From: Owenia fusiformis
Lineage: Eukaryota > Annelida > Polychaeta > Sabellida > Oweniidae
NCBI GenBank assembly: GCA_903813345.2
Contig: CAIIXF020000009.1
Span: 5,204,030 to 5,268,029, forward strand
Direction: 5' to 3'
DNA length: 64,000 bases
Numbering within the stretch: the stretch's first letter is position 1; every line of letters begins with the position of its first letter. The position numbers and the translations under genes are program-made. Below are positions 26,012 to 39,200 of the stretch, in pieces. The notes below the pieces were generated by a model that saw nothing but the letters and a program-made list of their open reading frames with translations, was not told where the DNA came from and did no database searches.

Positions 26012-29000
26012 ATTATTATATCATTACTAGAATTTTGAATGCTTATTGCCCAGCATATTACAGTCTTGTATATTCTTAACCGAGAGAATATCTAGTATTG
26101 ATATGTTAAAACAAATAGTTCATTCTTTGTGCAGTATATTCAATTTCACTTTCAATACAGTCTTTGATTAAGCCATGCAAAATTATTGAAAGTTAAGCAT
26201 TCATTGCCCTTCATAAAATGAAATATTTGCTTATATTTTGATGTATATTTGTAAATGTATGTGAAAGTCTTGTTAACCGTGTACAGTGGTTAAATTTCAC
26301 TCATTGATTCAAGTACTTGATATCTCACTAAAAAGAAGTTAAATGCGTAATTGTCTCAAATTTTTGTATAATGTAGAGTATGAACTACATGCCAGTTTAC
26401 TTTATTCCTTACTTTTTCCATGCTTCTGTACTTCATTTTTCATTTCAAAACATGACACATATGTCATCTGAAAGTATTCCCTGCTCCTTTGGACAATATA
26501 AAATTGAAAAAGCCAAAAGGAAACACTGAAAAATATAAGTAACATACTTTTTAATTGAACCAAAGAAAGTCCACATTCCTGTCTCTAAAAAAGGAAAATA
26601 TCACTATATTTGAAAATATCAATAAAAATTAAATATCAAAAGTGCATGGGCAGGGTAGGGGGTTAATATTTTTCTGGAAGATGGAAATAAATATTGGAGA
26701 AATAGTTTGTTTTGGAGCTGCCATTTTACAAAAAGTTATGTCTAGTAGATCTTGTTGCCTGAAACATGGTTTATTAGTCATTTTGAGAATACAAAAAATC
26801 ATATTGCTTTTTAAAAAACTGATTATGGTCAAAATGGGGAAATAAAACTAGTACACCTTATTACAGTAAGCTTTATCCTGCTATTTAAAAAAAATGCATT
26901 TACTTGTCGCCTTGTTTGCTTCTAATGAGATTGATTACAAAAATAACACAGTCCAAGTTATTCTATTAGGAATTTATAAATATAAAAATGTGTTTCACAC
27001 TTAAATTTAAAAAAAACTTAAATATGTAAATAAAAACAATGTATTCAACTTTTGTCAGTTTACACCTAATATTTTTCTGTACATTTTGCAGGTATCTTGT
27101 ATATTTTGATATGTACAAGGTTTATACTATTATGCTATACAGTAATGTAAATAAACTATAAATTCTGTATACAATATTCTGTTAATTTTTTACTACATAT
27201 ATACTCCAGTGGACCAGTGGTTTTCCTCATAGGTTTACATGTAAACTCCCATATTTGTTTGAACGACTATTTTCTAAGCGGGGAACAAAAGAAATCCCAA
27301 TAAAGTAAATAAATCTGTATCTTGATTCTATTCCCTTTAAAGTCCGCAACGTTTCAATGTTATATCTCCATTACATTGGGTCAAAATTTAATGTCAAAAT
27401 TGATGAATTTCATGAAATTTAACAAAAATGGCAGATCCCATGTTAAACTTGGTCCTTCACTTTTTTCGAGGAGTATATTCTAATTATATTTAGATGAGGA
27501 AATGATTAATTTTGAATTTCGGAATGTATTTGGGCATTGATTTGGAAGATGAGTCCATATGGGTCTCATATACATCTTCACCTTGCTTCATTCAGTCAGG
27601 TTGTAATTTAGAGAAATAGAACATAAAGTGACAGCACAGAAGGATACTAATATTTTACCTCATATGTATTCTATAAAATAAAAGAAATTGAGTGCACATT
27701 TAACGTTCAAAATGTACTTGAATAACTCCTCATTTCATGTGAGTGTACTTAGGTTTACATGAAGAACAAACAAAATTGTTTGACTTACGTCGTTACCTGA
27801 CGTAAAAAGTGTGAATAACAAATTAATTTTAAACCTCTGTCTCTTCATTTCCAAATACAGTTTTGGGAAATATTGTCCTGCCTATCCAAAACACGAATTA
27901 CCATAGAACCCAAACATAAAATTTCAAAAATCACAAAATTCTAGATTTAAGAGCTTTTCTCAGAACTTATTGATTGACCTGGTACATTCATTTTGGTGAC
28001 TGATTTTTTCATTTAACATGGTTACTGCAAAGTACAATGCAAATATTAAAAAATTAATACTGATTAACCCAAATTAATATATATGACTCTGAAAGTTACA
28101 AAAAACTAAAACATGCCAATCTCTACATGGGCTCCACAAGCCATGTCTAATATGAAGGGAATGTGATCAGAATATCTTAATGTAATAGTGGTAACCAAAA
28201 TATGTTTACCATTGTCAGGTTTGAAGCATTGTACCCTGTTTAACTTTGGCATACTGTATACCCTCTGATTATCACAGATGGTTTTACAGTTATGCTGCTG
28301 TGAAGGTCTTTAAGATCTGATTTACTAGTTTAAAGGGGTTTAAAGGTAAAATACTTCATTGAAGGTAAAAAAAGTAGACGCAGCATCCACCTGAGATTTT
28401 AAAACAGGCTTCCAACCAGCTGATAATCCAAATGCACCACCAATTTTCTGTGGAGAACACTGAAGAGTATATGTTAACTCTGGTAAAGGGTTGACAGGTT
28501 GTTATTTATTAACAAAACATGTGATAAGGTATGATTCAGATACAACACATTATAGACAACCCCCTGATATCACTTGAAATAAACAAACAAACACTCCTTA
28601 TCTGTGATGTTCAATCGTGGCGGTTGCTATTGAAAAGTTCAAAATTCATCTTCATTGAGTAGTTTAGGTTAAAGGGACTTCCTGAATAACGTGAATAGAT
28701 AATAAATATTGTTAAATATATCAAGGTTGGCCTCTACATGGCAGTAACATAGCATTAAAAGTTCCATTGTTTTTGAAAATTTCCTGGTTTGTCTCCAGCA
28801 TGTGGATATGTTTTTTCTCTATCACAATATTTAGCTGCTATTACACCCCCTCGATAAGGTATAGCAACAGAAAGTCCCCATTGGATAGGGTGTTAAAGTC
28901 TGGTTATGTTTGAATCTATGTCAGTTTTCTTCATCAGTAATAATAGCTTGGAAAATTACATTTGACAGATTTATTAAAGTTGCAACACTTAAACGCCACA

Positions 29001-29239
29001 TGGCCCAAAATGGGAGTTTTGTTTCCCGAACATTTCGATGTAAGTGTAATTGTATCACCTGGGTATAAATCAAGAATTCAAATTTCGTTGTATCTGTTGA
29101 ATATTTATGAAAATTACAATTTGCTAGCCTATTTGAAATAGTGTATATGACAATTTATTCTTGCAATACTACTACAGGTTACAGTGATTTACTGCATGCC
29201 TGTTATCAGCGAGGTGAAGGTCCACAATGTTGTGAACAC

Positions 29240-29487
29240 CCAGCCAAATATTCTACCTATGTCACATTTTTGTGAGCTTTTCTATAAAGGATGCCTCATT
29301 AGAGATAACTATCTTGCTCCTGTCTTTAATTTTGGGACTAATTCTTGCATTATTTCTTTTGCCTTCTCTAATTTTTCTCCATTCAAGAGGAAACGCAAGG
29401 GATTTATATGACTTATTAACATATGACATTTTGTCTTATCAGTATTACATGCAGTTATTACTTTGGTTCAATGGCAAAGAGGGCTGA
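29240..29487 (+). other. Unassigned reading frame with one hydrophobic segment
   Basis: A frame open from about 29236 to TGA at 29485 contains a Leu/Ile-rich stretch (ITILLLSLILGLILALFLL) followed by FLHSRGNARDLYDLL. An AG at 29176 precedes it but in another frame. I do not recognise it and AT-rich DNA often yields such segments; an upstream exon of gene B or a separate gene is only a possibility. Confidence 0.15.
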
Positions 29488-29769
29488 AGCAGATAGCTTA
29501 TTGAGTCACATAAGGCTAGATATACGTATAAATATATACAAGCACAAGGGATAGCATTTCTGGGACCAAATTAGAACCTCTATTATTAACATACGCTGAA
29601 CTTAAATATTAATTATGGGAATCAATTACTGATATATATATACTATTATCATCTCCCCCACCCACATTACTAGTAAGTTGATTCGTCTACCAGACAGTTA
29701 TATACAGTATTGGATCAGATATCCCAGTATTGGAACGTAAAATAGGACTGTTTAAGACAATAGATTACA

Positions 29770-30236
29770 CAGGAAAAAGGACTACACACAACAAAGGACA
29801 ACACAAGATAAAGGACTACACAATACGGAGGACCACACAAGGTAAAGGATACAACACTTTGTTAACAGGAAGAGAAGAATCACCAGTTTGATCAAATATT
29901 TAAATAAAGTAAGTTTTTATGATATGTCAACAAGTGTGAACAATGTTAATGTTATACCATTGCGTGAATGTTAATTGGTTAACACATGAGTCCAAAGATC
30001 AGTTTAGATATTCTCAGAAAAACACACCTTATACAGGTACTACTTCATGATTTACTCGATGATTCACTCTGTCTCGTGTTGTGTTTATTCATATTTCTCA
30101 ATGCACGTAAGATTATCAGATAACAACATTTTGACAAATAAAGACAATAGCTATAGATATATGTAGTGTTATTTCAATTTTAGTGCTGGATTTGTGAGGA
30201 CAAGAAATGTTATCTTAACAAGAAATAAACACTCAT
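29770..30236 (+). promoter_or_regulatory. Upstream region and probable 5' UTR of gene B
   Basis: Just upstream of gene B lies a cluster of about five imperfect repeats of AAGGACTACACAA type (29770-29852). A possible non-coding exon ends at 29908 (AATAAA then GTAAGT), and an AG at 30183 could start the exon that contains the ATG at 30237. The promoter itself cannot be placed. Confidence 0.3.
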
Positions 30237-33200
30237 ATGATGAAAAACAATTACAATACAAAGATGGAGTTATTAAATCTCAACAGGAGTCAAATACGGA
30301 TGTTAACAATTTGGATATGCTTCATGGTGTGTATTTCACCAACAAGTGGCCAAACCAATGGCACTGATACAGACACTAGGGATGTAACATCAATAAATAA
30401 GGGTCTTTCCCCATTCTATACAATGACAAATGGATTCCTCAGTACCATACAAAGAAATACCTTGACATCAATGATAGGTGGATTGGGTAAGTCAGTAAAT
30501 CTTTTGAAAGGCCTGTAGCTAGTTATGAAGCAGGGAAGACAACGTTCTAGGCAAAACATTAGTCTTCTGTTTTTCCATGAAAAAAATGTGAATGTTATGT
30601 CTTCAAGAAGTAATACTAATCTTCTTTCCCTCACCTTTTTATTTAAATTTGTCTCGCCTAGTTTTGATTGTAGCAATCCACAAGGTACAAACTTGGCTCG
30701 TGGCTTACTTGTTTGTTTGAAAAAATAAAAATAAAAATTCAATCATACAGTGTTCCAGGGTTAAGTCAGTCTCACATCAATAGATATAATGGAAGTCATT
30801 TAAATCAATTAAGGATTAAAAATGAAAATTGTAATCTTTAGGTAGATATTGCACTCTCCATTTCCTAAAATGTTTTGAAATATGTAAATTTTATATTTAC
30901 TCGTTACTACATATATTAATGGTAAACAAACTCAAATATTACGCCTAAGATATTTTTTTTTATTTATTCTTGCGTCATGATTAAATCTCAAGTGACCTCT
31001 TTTGATCTTTAGAATATTTCAGTATTTCAAGTGTAATCAAACAAACACGGAGTTCCACAATATTTCTCACAAAAAGAAAATGTCTTATGCTAAGTGTAAT
31101 TGTTCCTCTTTTATTTCAGATCTGTCCAAGGGACCCCAGGTTATCTTAGATGACATAGCAGGGAATTTTAACAGAGTAAGTAGAATAATCTAACTTGTTC
31201 TCACGGTAGTTGAAGGGAATGGTAGCAAGGGTGTATGCTTGTACAATGTTCTCTATTCTGTAGAATTCAGATGTAACATGGTTGTTAATTCACTAGCTGT
31301 TTAGGATTTATGTTACTTGGGATTCTGCAGAATCTAAAACAATGAGTTAATCTACTAATATAATCAAGTATATAGCACATTATTCCTCATTTTGTTAAGA
31401 GTGTTTTCATTTGTGTATATTATATTTTCTGACAACCTTTTTCTTATTTCAGTGGCTGAACTATTTTGGTGCTTATATAGCATGTGCAGTAGTTGGTCTT
31501 TTGTTTGCTCTAATATTCCCCCTGGCTGGTTGCATTACCTGCTGCTGCAGATCTTGTGGCAAATGTGGGGGTAAGGGAGACCCTCAAGAAGGGAAATATG
31601 CTAAAGTTGGAAGGATTCTGATGTTGAGCTTCCTTGCCGCATTTTGTATACTCATTCTGTAAGTACAAGCATGTATGCTAAGAAAAGACCAGTTATAAAA
31701 TAACAAGCCATGAATATCTAACACCCCCACCCCCACCAGGAATCATTCATTGTTAAAACTGCAAAACTATGAGACAATTTCATAGGGAAATCATTACATT
31801 AGTTATTGGTGCTATGAAGGTCTTACATGTATATTCTTTTGTAAGATTTAAGTTTTTTACATACACGTAGGTGAACTTTGGAGTCAAACTTGGGATTTCC
31901 CAGTCTTGATTTCTACCTGTTGTTTTAACTCATAACATTGCTGGTTTGTAGGTTTGGAGTTGTTGGTGGATTCTTGTCCAATAGAGCACTTAGAGATCAG
32001 ACAGATAATGTTAATAACAGAGGTGTGTTCTCTACACTCGCTGAAAGTATGGACAGCATACAGACATACAAGGATACTGCCATTCAAGTGAGTGGTTGCG
32101 ACAATTTAATTTATTTATATTAACTGTACCCTCAGTGACTAGTTATTAGACACAACTTACAACAAAGTGTTAATAACACAATGAAAATAAAACAATGAAA
32201 CATTTACAAAGGACATCTGATCCAATGAACATTAATTTTTTAAATGAATATTCTCCATGCATGATTTAAACTATGTCTATGTCAATAATCCGCAAAAGGC
32301 TAATAAGCCCATATAAAGCAGATATATAATTTAACAGTGATAGAATTTGAATAGAATATAATTTAAAACCTTAACATTTAAAAATAGATCTATGGTTTAC
32401 AACTCATTTTACCTGGGGAGACTGTCAGGCTAACCGCGTTGACATCACCCCTCTTTACCAGTAGTGCAGGCTTGTTGCTGTGCACTGGGGACCCTTTACA
32501 TTAAAACATAGATCTATATTAAAAACACACCTATTTAATTGCAGTTATTGACATAGGCATAGTATGATGATTTAAAACTACTTAGACTGTCACAGTCTAA
32601 GATGTCACCAGGTAGAGTGTTCCATTTAGCTATTGTCCTAGGGAAATAGCTAAATTTGTATGCATCCGTTCTAGTTGATGGTTGTATGAACTTAGAAGGA
32701 TGATACAACCTAGTGTTGGTATTGATCTGTTGGCGGAAGTATGGAGGCACGTCGATGGCTGCTAGGTTCTGCTTTCCTTTGTAGAAAAGGAAAACTCTAG
32801 CAGCCTCTCGACGCTCCTTCAGTGGCTCCCACTGTAGGTCTTGAAGAGCTTTGGTGACGCAGCCTGGTTCCCTTGAGTGACATTTGGTTACAAACCTGGC
32901 TGCTCTTCTCTGTACCTGTTCCAACATATCAATATCTTTTTGTCGGTACGGATCCCATGCCGAGCTGGCATACTCTAAATTAGGCCGGACTAGTGACTTA
33001 TACGCCTGAGCCTTCACTTTTTCAGGGCATTGATGGAGGTTGCGCCTGAGAAATCCAAGCACCTTATTGGCTTTGGATACAATAGTTTGAATATGTGTAG
33101 TCCAGCGTAAGTTATTTGTGATGTCAATTCCTAGGTATGGGATGTGTGTTACCGACTTAAGGTTTTCCCCTAGCATGGTGTAATTGTGCATGATAGGGGA

Positions 33201-36200
33201 TTTACCTTTGTGAATATTTAGCACATAGCATTTTGATGGATGGAATTTCATTTGCCATGTTGATGCCCAGGAGACCAGTTTATCAAGATTCTCCTGTAGT
33301 GTTAATGCATCTTGCTTGCTTTCGACTGTCATGAATAAAAGGCTGTCGTCGGCAAAAAGCTTAAGACTGGCTGAGGATGATAGGTTATTGCCCATATCAT
33401 TGATATAAACAAGGAAACAGAGTGGTCCAAGAACTGTTCCTTGAGGAACTCCTGATTTTACTGGAGTTTTTGAACTTGATTCACCATCGAGCACTACCTG
33501 TTGTGATCTTCCCACAAGCCAGGATCTGAACCAGTTCAAGTTATTATTGCGAATTCCATAATAGTCGAGTTTGAGCAAGAGGCGTTCGTGAGCCACCGTG
33601 TCAAACGCTTTGGAAAAGTCTAATACCAACATGTCTGTTTGTTTATTGTTGTCGAGGGCCCGAGCTATATTCTCTATTGTATTGACAAGTTGTGTTTCAC
33701 ATGAGTGCTTTGACCTGAATCCATGTTGGAATTTTACTAGAATTTCATAGAGGTCAAAGTGGGCCATAACATGATGGAATATAATATGTTCCATTATTTT
33801 ACATGGAACTGACGTCAGAGATACAGGCCTGTAATTCACAGCCTCATCTCTTCGTCCCTTTTTGTAGATAGCAGTAACATTGGCATGTTTCCAGTCCATA
33901 GGCACTAAGCCTTCATCGATAGACTGTTGAAAAATTATTTGAAGGATTGGTGATATGCTGTCACTGCATTCCTTCAGGACCCTAGTCGGAATAAGATCGG
34001 GTCCAGTGGCTTTTGATGGATTTAGGCCAGTTAGCAATTAAACCCAATTAAACCTAGCAAGTTTAAGATTCACATTATTCGATATATTTGATTTGATTAA
34101 TAGGATATGGATACAGAGGTGATGACAGGGTTCAGTAGAACAAGGAATGTTGTATTTGATGCTCTTGATGGTAGGTATAGAGGTCATAATGTATTGCTTC
34201 CGAAAATTTGTCACTAGGCGTTATAAAGTATGGAGATTTATATATATTTGGTAAAAGTGAAACCTACAAATGTAGTTTATGTAATGAATTATGTACCTTG
34301 AAACATTTGTTATTTTCATGCTCATATTCTCAAAACATTTGGAAACATATTTATAATATCTCGGGGTTAAGAGTAACTTACAGAAAATTGATAATTGGTT
34401 ACGATGGAAATGACAATCATACTGAATTTTTAAACTATTTTATAAGTATTGTGTCATTTGTTATATATAAAACATATATTCAAGAACTGAATAATGGTAT
34501 TAAGCGTAATTTTGAAGGCACTATTAAAACTTTAAATTTTGAAATCTGTACTCATAAAAATGTATTTTTTAAAAACAAATGGAAAATGATTAAAACATAA
34601 CTCATTATACATTATTGTAATTAATTGTATCATTGTATTTCTGTATCGTAAAAACCTAAATTGGAATAAACTATATTTGAAGAAAAAAAGAAAGTATGGA
34701 GCGCTAAATCTTATCAAATCCATACATTTTTTCAAATAAATCTTCTTTCAGTTAGAAGATGAAAACATTTTGTCTTATTTTTGTAATTTCATCTTCAGTA
34801 AATAGGACCATGGTTTTGTTGTTTGGGAATCTAATAATGTTATTTGACTGGGTGAAGTGTGCCATTTGGCCCTGTTTCTTTGTGTGTACGATCATTGGTT
34901 AGAAAGTTTGAGTTTGTAACTGTTTGAACTTTTTTGTGATTTCATCAAAGCTTTCTTGTAAGTATTATTGATCTGTTTCTGATCATATGTATATCTTGGT
35001 ATGTTCTTATCATTTTTCAAAATTTTAATATAAATTTTTATTTCTAGGCATTGGGGTAACATCAGTTACTATTCTCAAGGAGATATCTAATGCTGGGCCA
35101 CTGTTTGATGATACCACTAAATTAGCTACACGTAAGTAGTAGTAACAACAATTTACATTTCTTTCAGGTATTTCCAATTCAGTGAATCCCTTGTTATTTG
35201 CATCCCTTTTCCAAAGTTATTTATGATTTTACCTGCTTATGTGTTTGACAATATACATTTGCAACATGTTAATTTACATTCAGTGATTTCAGTTGTCAGC
35301 ATTATGATGCTCTTTTCAGAACTTGAAACAGTTCAAGGGTCATTGATTGGTATAAGGGATGGAGTTCAAACACTAGGGGCAAATATCACAACTCTAACAT
35401 CTCAGCTGAATGATGTAAAGACGGATGTTACAAATAAATTGAACTCGTGTAATGATCCCAGATGTGCAGATGCATTAGCAGAAGCCGAAAAACTCACAGT
35501 CAATATAAATGTAGCAAATGTAAGTAATACAGTTTCTATTATAATTTAGTTTACATTTAATCACTTTAGTGCTGTTGAACATGCACATCAACAACATTGT
35601 TTGCCACTTTTTGTGCTGGATAAGATGTAAAATTGCTCTGTTTAAAACATTGCAATCAAAAATTTAGATTCAATATCAAAGTGTTATTGTTGCAAAGAAA
35701 CAATGTTTAATATTAATCGTAATATAACATTCTTATAGATTCCAGTTGCTGAACTCACACTTGCCATTGAGGCCCTGAATGAGGTTATAGGACAAGACAT
35801 TACTGGTAAAGTAGAACAGGTATGGTAAAATATACCTTTTTAAAGGATCAAATGCACACCATACACTAGTAACATCTTTTTATAGACTTAAAGTCACCTG
35901 CTAGCCTATATATTTATTACAAATTGCTGTGTCCTATTATAATTCCAGGATTTGACAATAGAGAAAATGTGTTCCAAACAATAAATCTCTTGGCCCTAAA
36001 TATGATACCCAATGCTCTTAAAGGGACTCCATAAAATTAGCTACATTGACCAAAGTGTTTACATTTTCGGATTAGAAGGGTTTATTCATTCTGAAGGTGT
36101 GTATACATTGAACATTTCGTGCAATACAAAATAATTCTCAGTTTTCCTAAATACTTGCAACTTGACTGTCTCGTTGCTTAAGTAATCTTAATTGACTAGG

Positions 36201-39200
36201 TGGTCTTTTGGCAGGATAGTTGCCTCAGGTGCGGCAGGTCGCGGGTTCGATTCCAGAAGGAAGCTAGTAAAGGAAGGAAGCTAGTAAAATTCGAAATGGC
36301 CGTCTAATGTACGATTTCGCAAAAAAATTTCTATCCCTTCAAAGTATGGCTATATTATACTCAAATTGAAGGAATTTTGGAGTAGATCACAATTATGGTA
36401 TTAGTCTTCAGATTTGTACCTCAGAAAATTCAAAATGGCTGCTTTGCAGGAATTCGCAATTCTAAAATCTAAATTTTTCAATTTTAACCAAAGTAATGAG
36501 TATAATTGATTGGAATTTGGTAATTGATATTTTGTTCGTTGGGATTTGCTACTTCGGGGAGTTGCCATTGTCTAGTTACTTTTTTGGTTGTAGGCTCACT
36601 TGTTATTATGCAGAAATAAACAAGTATTGCAGTACTATAGCCACATGATGTCAGTTTTATAAAAAATGTAAAATTAATGTGTATCTACACATTCCATTAT
36701 TTTCGATACATGTGTGTCACATTTTGGTTATCTTTAGATGTAGCATTTCACTGTCCACAGCCAATATACAGTACATACAATGTAGTGTACATATACATGT
36801 ACCCAGTAAGTTGTGCATGTAATCATGTATGTATCTTGGTGTACAAGTACAATCATTCACGACATGTTGATATTTTATATGTATTGGTCTGATAAAAATG
36901 CAGTATACGTTTTCAATATTTATCCAAAATATATACTCAAAACTATATCAATACATGAACCTATACCTAACGAGTATCATCATGAATACGTATTTGCAAT
37001 ATAGAATATGTTACATAGCTAGAGTTGCAAACATATGGATTATAGTTTAGCATGTGTTTCGACCGTCCTCTCACACCTATCTGAGCCATCTTTGGTTGAG
37101 CCTATTTATAGTCCCCGAGTATGGACACCTGGCATGCAATATAGTTTTGCACACACTTTAAGGAGATGTTACCCATTAAAGCCTACATATAAATATCAGT
37201 CTTCTTATATGTTGTGGTACATATTTTCCCATTTCTGTTGACTTTATTACTGAACGCTTGACATCAAGAACACACTGCCTCGAGCTCCCACCTATGATTC
37301 ATCTATTTTCATGGAGCACATCTGTTCTTAGCGTATTTGTATTTAGATTTGACAAGTGACAACTTATATAATTATTTTCTAAAACGTTTCCTGTGTAAAG
37401 ACATTTGTGAATATCTTCATATTTTTACTTTCAGATAAGACAGGGTTTTGACCAGCTTACAGATGTCATTAATAACAACACAGCCCCAATTATATCAGGT
37501 AAGACTTGCTAAATTGATTATTTGTACATTTAGGTATGGCTTTAGACTCAGCATCTGTATTTTTATCGTACAAATGGCATCATTGTGATTGATTGGTTCA
37601 GTTTTTTTAAACTACCAATATTTTGAACTTTGAATGAAAACATGTGTGAACCAATTTCAATCTATTTTTGTCTTTTCAGAGGCAAAGTTAAGAACCGATG
37701 AAATCCAAGATCAACTTTCATCATTTATCAACCAGACAAGGAATGCACTTGATACACAGGTGTGGTATGGTTGCTACCATTATGCTCTACAAGATGATAA
37801 TATATGTATAGGATATTCTATGATTTTAGAGATATCATTTTTATCCACAAGTTGATATCAATGTCTGGAAGAGTGAGTGTAGTGATTGAGTGCAGATATT
37901 GTTATCAACTAGTGGATTAAAATGATTTCACGAAAAAAATCATAGGATGTTCTATTTATCCCATAGTTCACCTGACAAAGCATTCCAAAACATTCCAAAA
38001 CATTCAGTTTTGTTTTGTCTTTTCTGAACTATAGCCAAAACATTATTCATTTCCATATTTGTGACATCATGAAATTACCATGTAAGCTCATGTAACAATG
38101 CACGTTACATTGGTGGGAGTTTCCAAATCCATGGAAAAAAGTGGTCTCTGTGGAATATTCTCCGTATTCCACAGATATCGCTTTTTTCCACGCATTTGCA
38201 AAATATCATAAATATACATATACATGTACAGGGTGTCCCGAAAGTATAGGGCCCCCCCCCCTAGGCAGACATATACCAGTGTCGTCATAGTAAGTGTCAT
38301 ATATCATTTTAAAGCTTATCCAAAGTTACATTGATTCACCAAGTATTATGGTTCAACTCTCAAATGTGAAAAAATTACAGGCATTTCGAAATTTAGTGTT
38401 TGGTCACAATTTAGTTCAATTTTACGCCAAATCACTAGTCAATGTGTCCTCCTGGGCCATCTTAACAGCAGCAATTCTTTTCGGGTCGGATGGATATTGA
38501 TTTGGAAAAAGAGAATGGTGAGGGTAGAAACTCTAAGGAAACTCTTCTAAAGTCCCTTAACAGGTTTTAAGAGGGTTATAAAATTCCAGACTCCTATTCG
38601 AAGGGCTTTTAAGGTCATATCTGAAAATAATTGCCGCTGTTAACATGGCCAAGGGGGAACACATTGACTAGTAATGTGGTGTAAAATTGAACTTTATTTT
38701 GACAAAACACAAACTTTTAAAATGACTGTAACTTTTTCCTATTTGGGAGTTAAACCATAATACTTGGCAAATCAATGTAACTTTGGACAAGCTTTAAAGT
38801 GATATATGACACATACTATGAGGACACTGGAATATGTCTGCCTAGGGGGGGCCCCATACTTTCGGGACACCCTGTATATGTGTTATTCTATAGATTTGAC
38901 CTCAACTATGGGATAAGAAAATATATAAGCCCAAGTGCATGAAATGGAACAATGTTATACTTTCCCTTTTGGCTCTTTGCTTTCATTTTTATTACAAACC
39001 AAGCAAGAAAAAGAATAATTCTAAATCCAGATTATATCCCAAACTGTGATCAAAACAAAAGCATAAAAACAAATCTAACACCTCCGCCCCTCACCACTCG
39101 GGAATCATTATAGTTTGACAGGCTTAGTTGCTTAGTTTTTACTCAATTGGCTCATTTTTTCATTGTGTATTTTTAACTTTCAGGCATTCTTTCAAGATGC

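Larger units (their letters stand above)
20831..29160. other. Intergenic region between prominin genes A and B
   Basis: No convincing gene. It starts with TTGTGACATCAC-like short repeats (about 20890-21000), probably 3' UTR of gene A, and contains the 19-bp minisatellite at 24203-24430 and a MITE at 25840-26011. Otherwise it is AT-rich sequence with many stops in all frames. Regulatory sequence for gene B may lie here but cannot be picked out. Confidence 0.5.

Noticed and set aside
36200-36260. Second possible tRNA gene
   Set aside because: Only a B box with weak A-box-like sequence; no cloverleaf.
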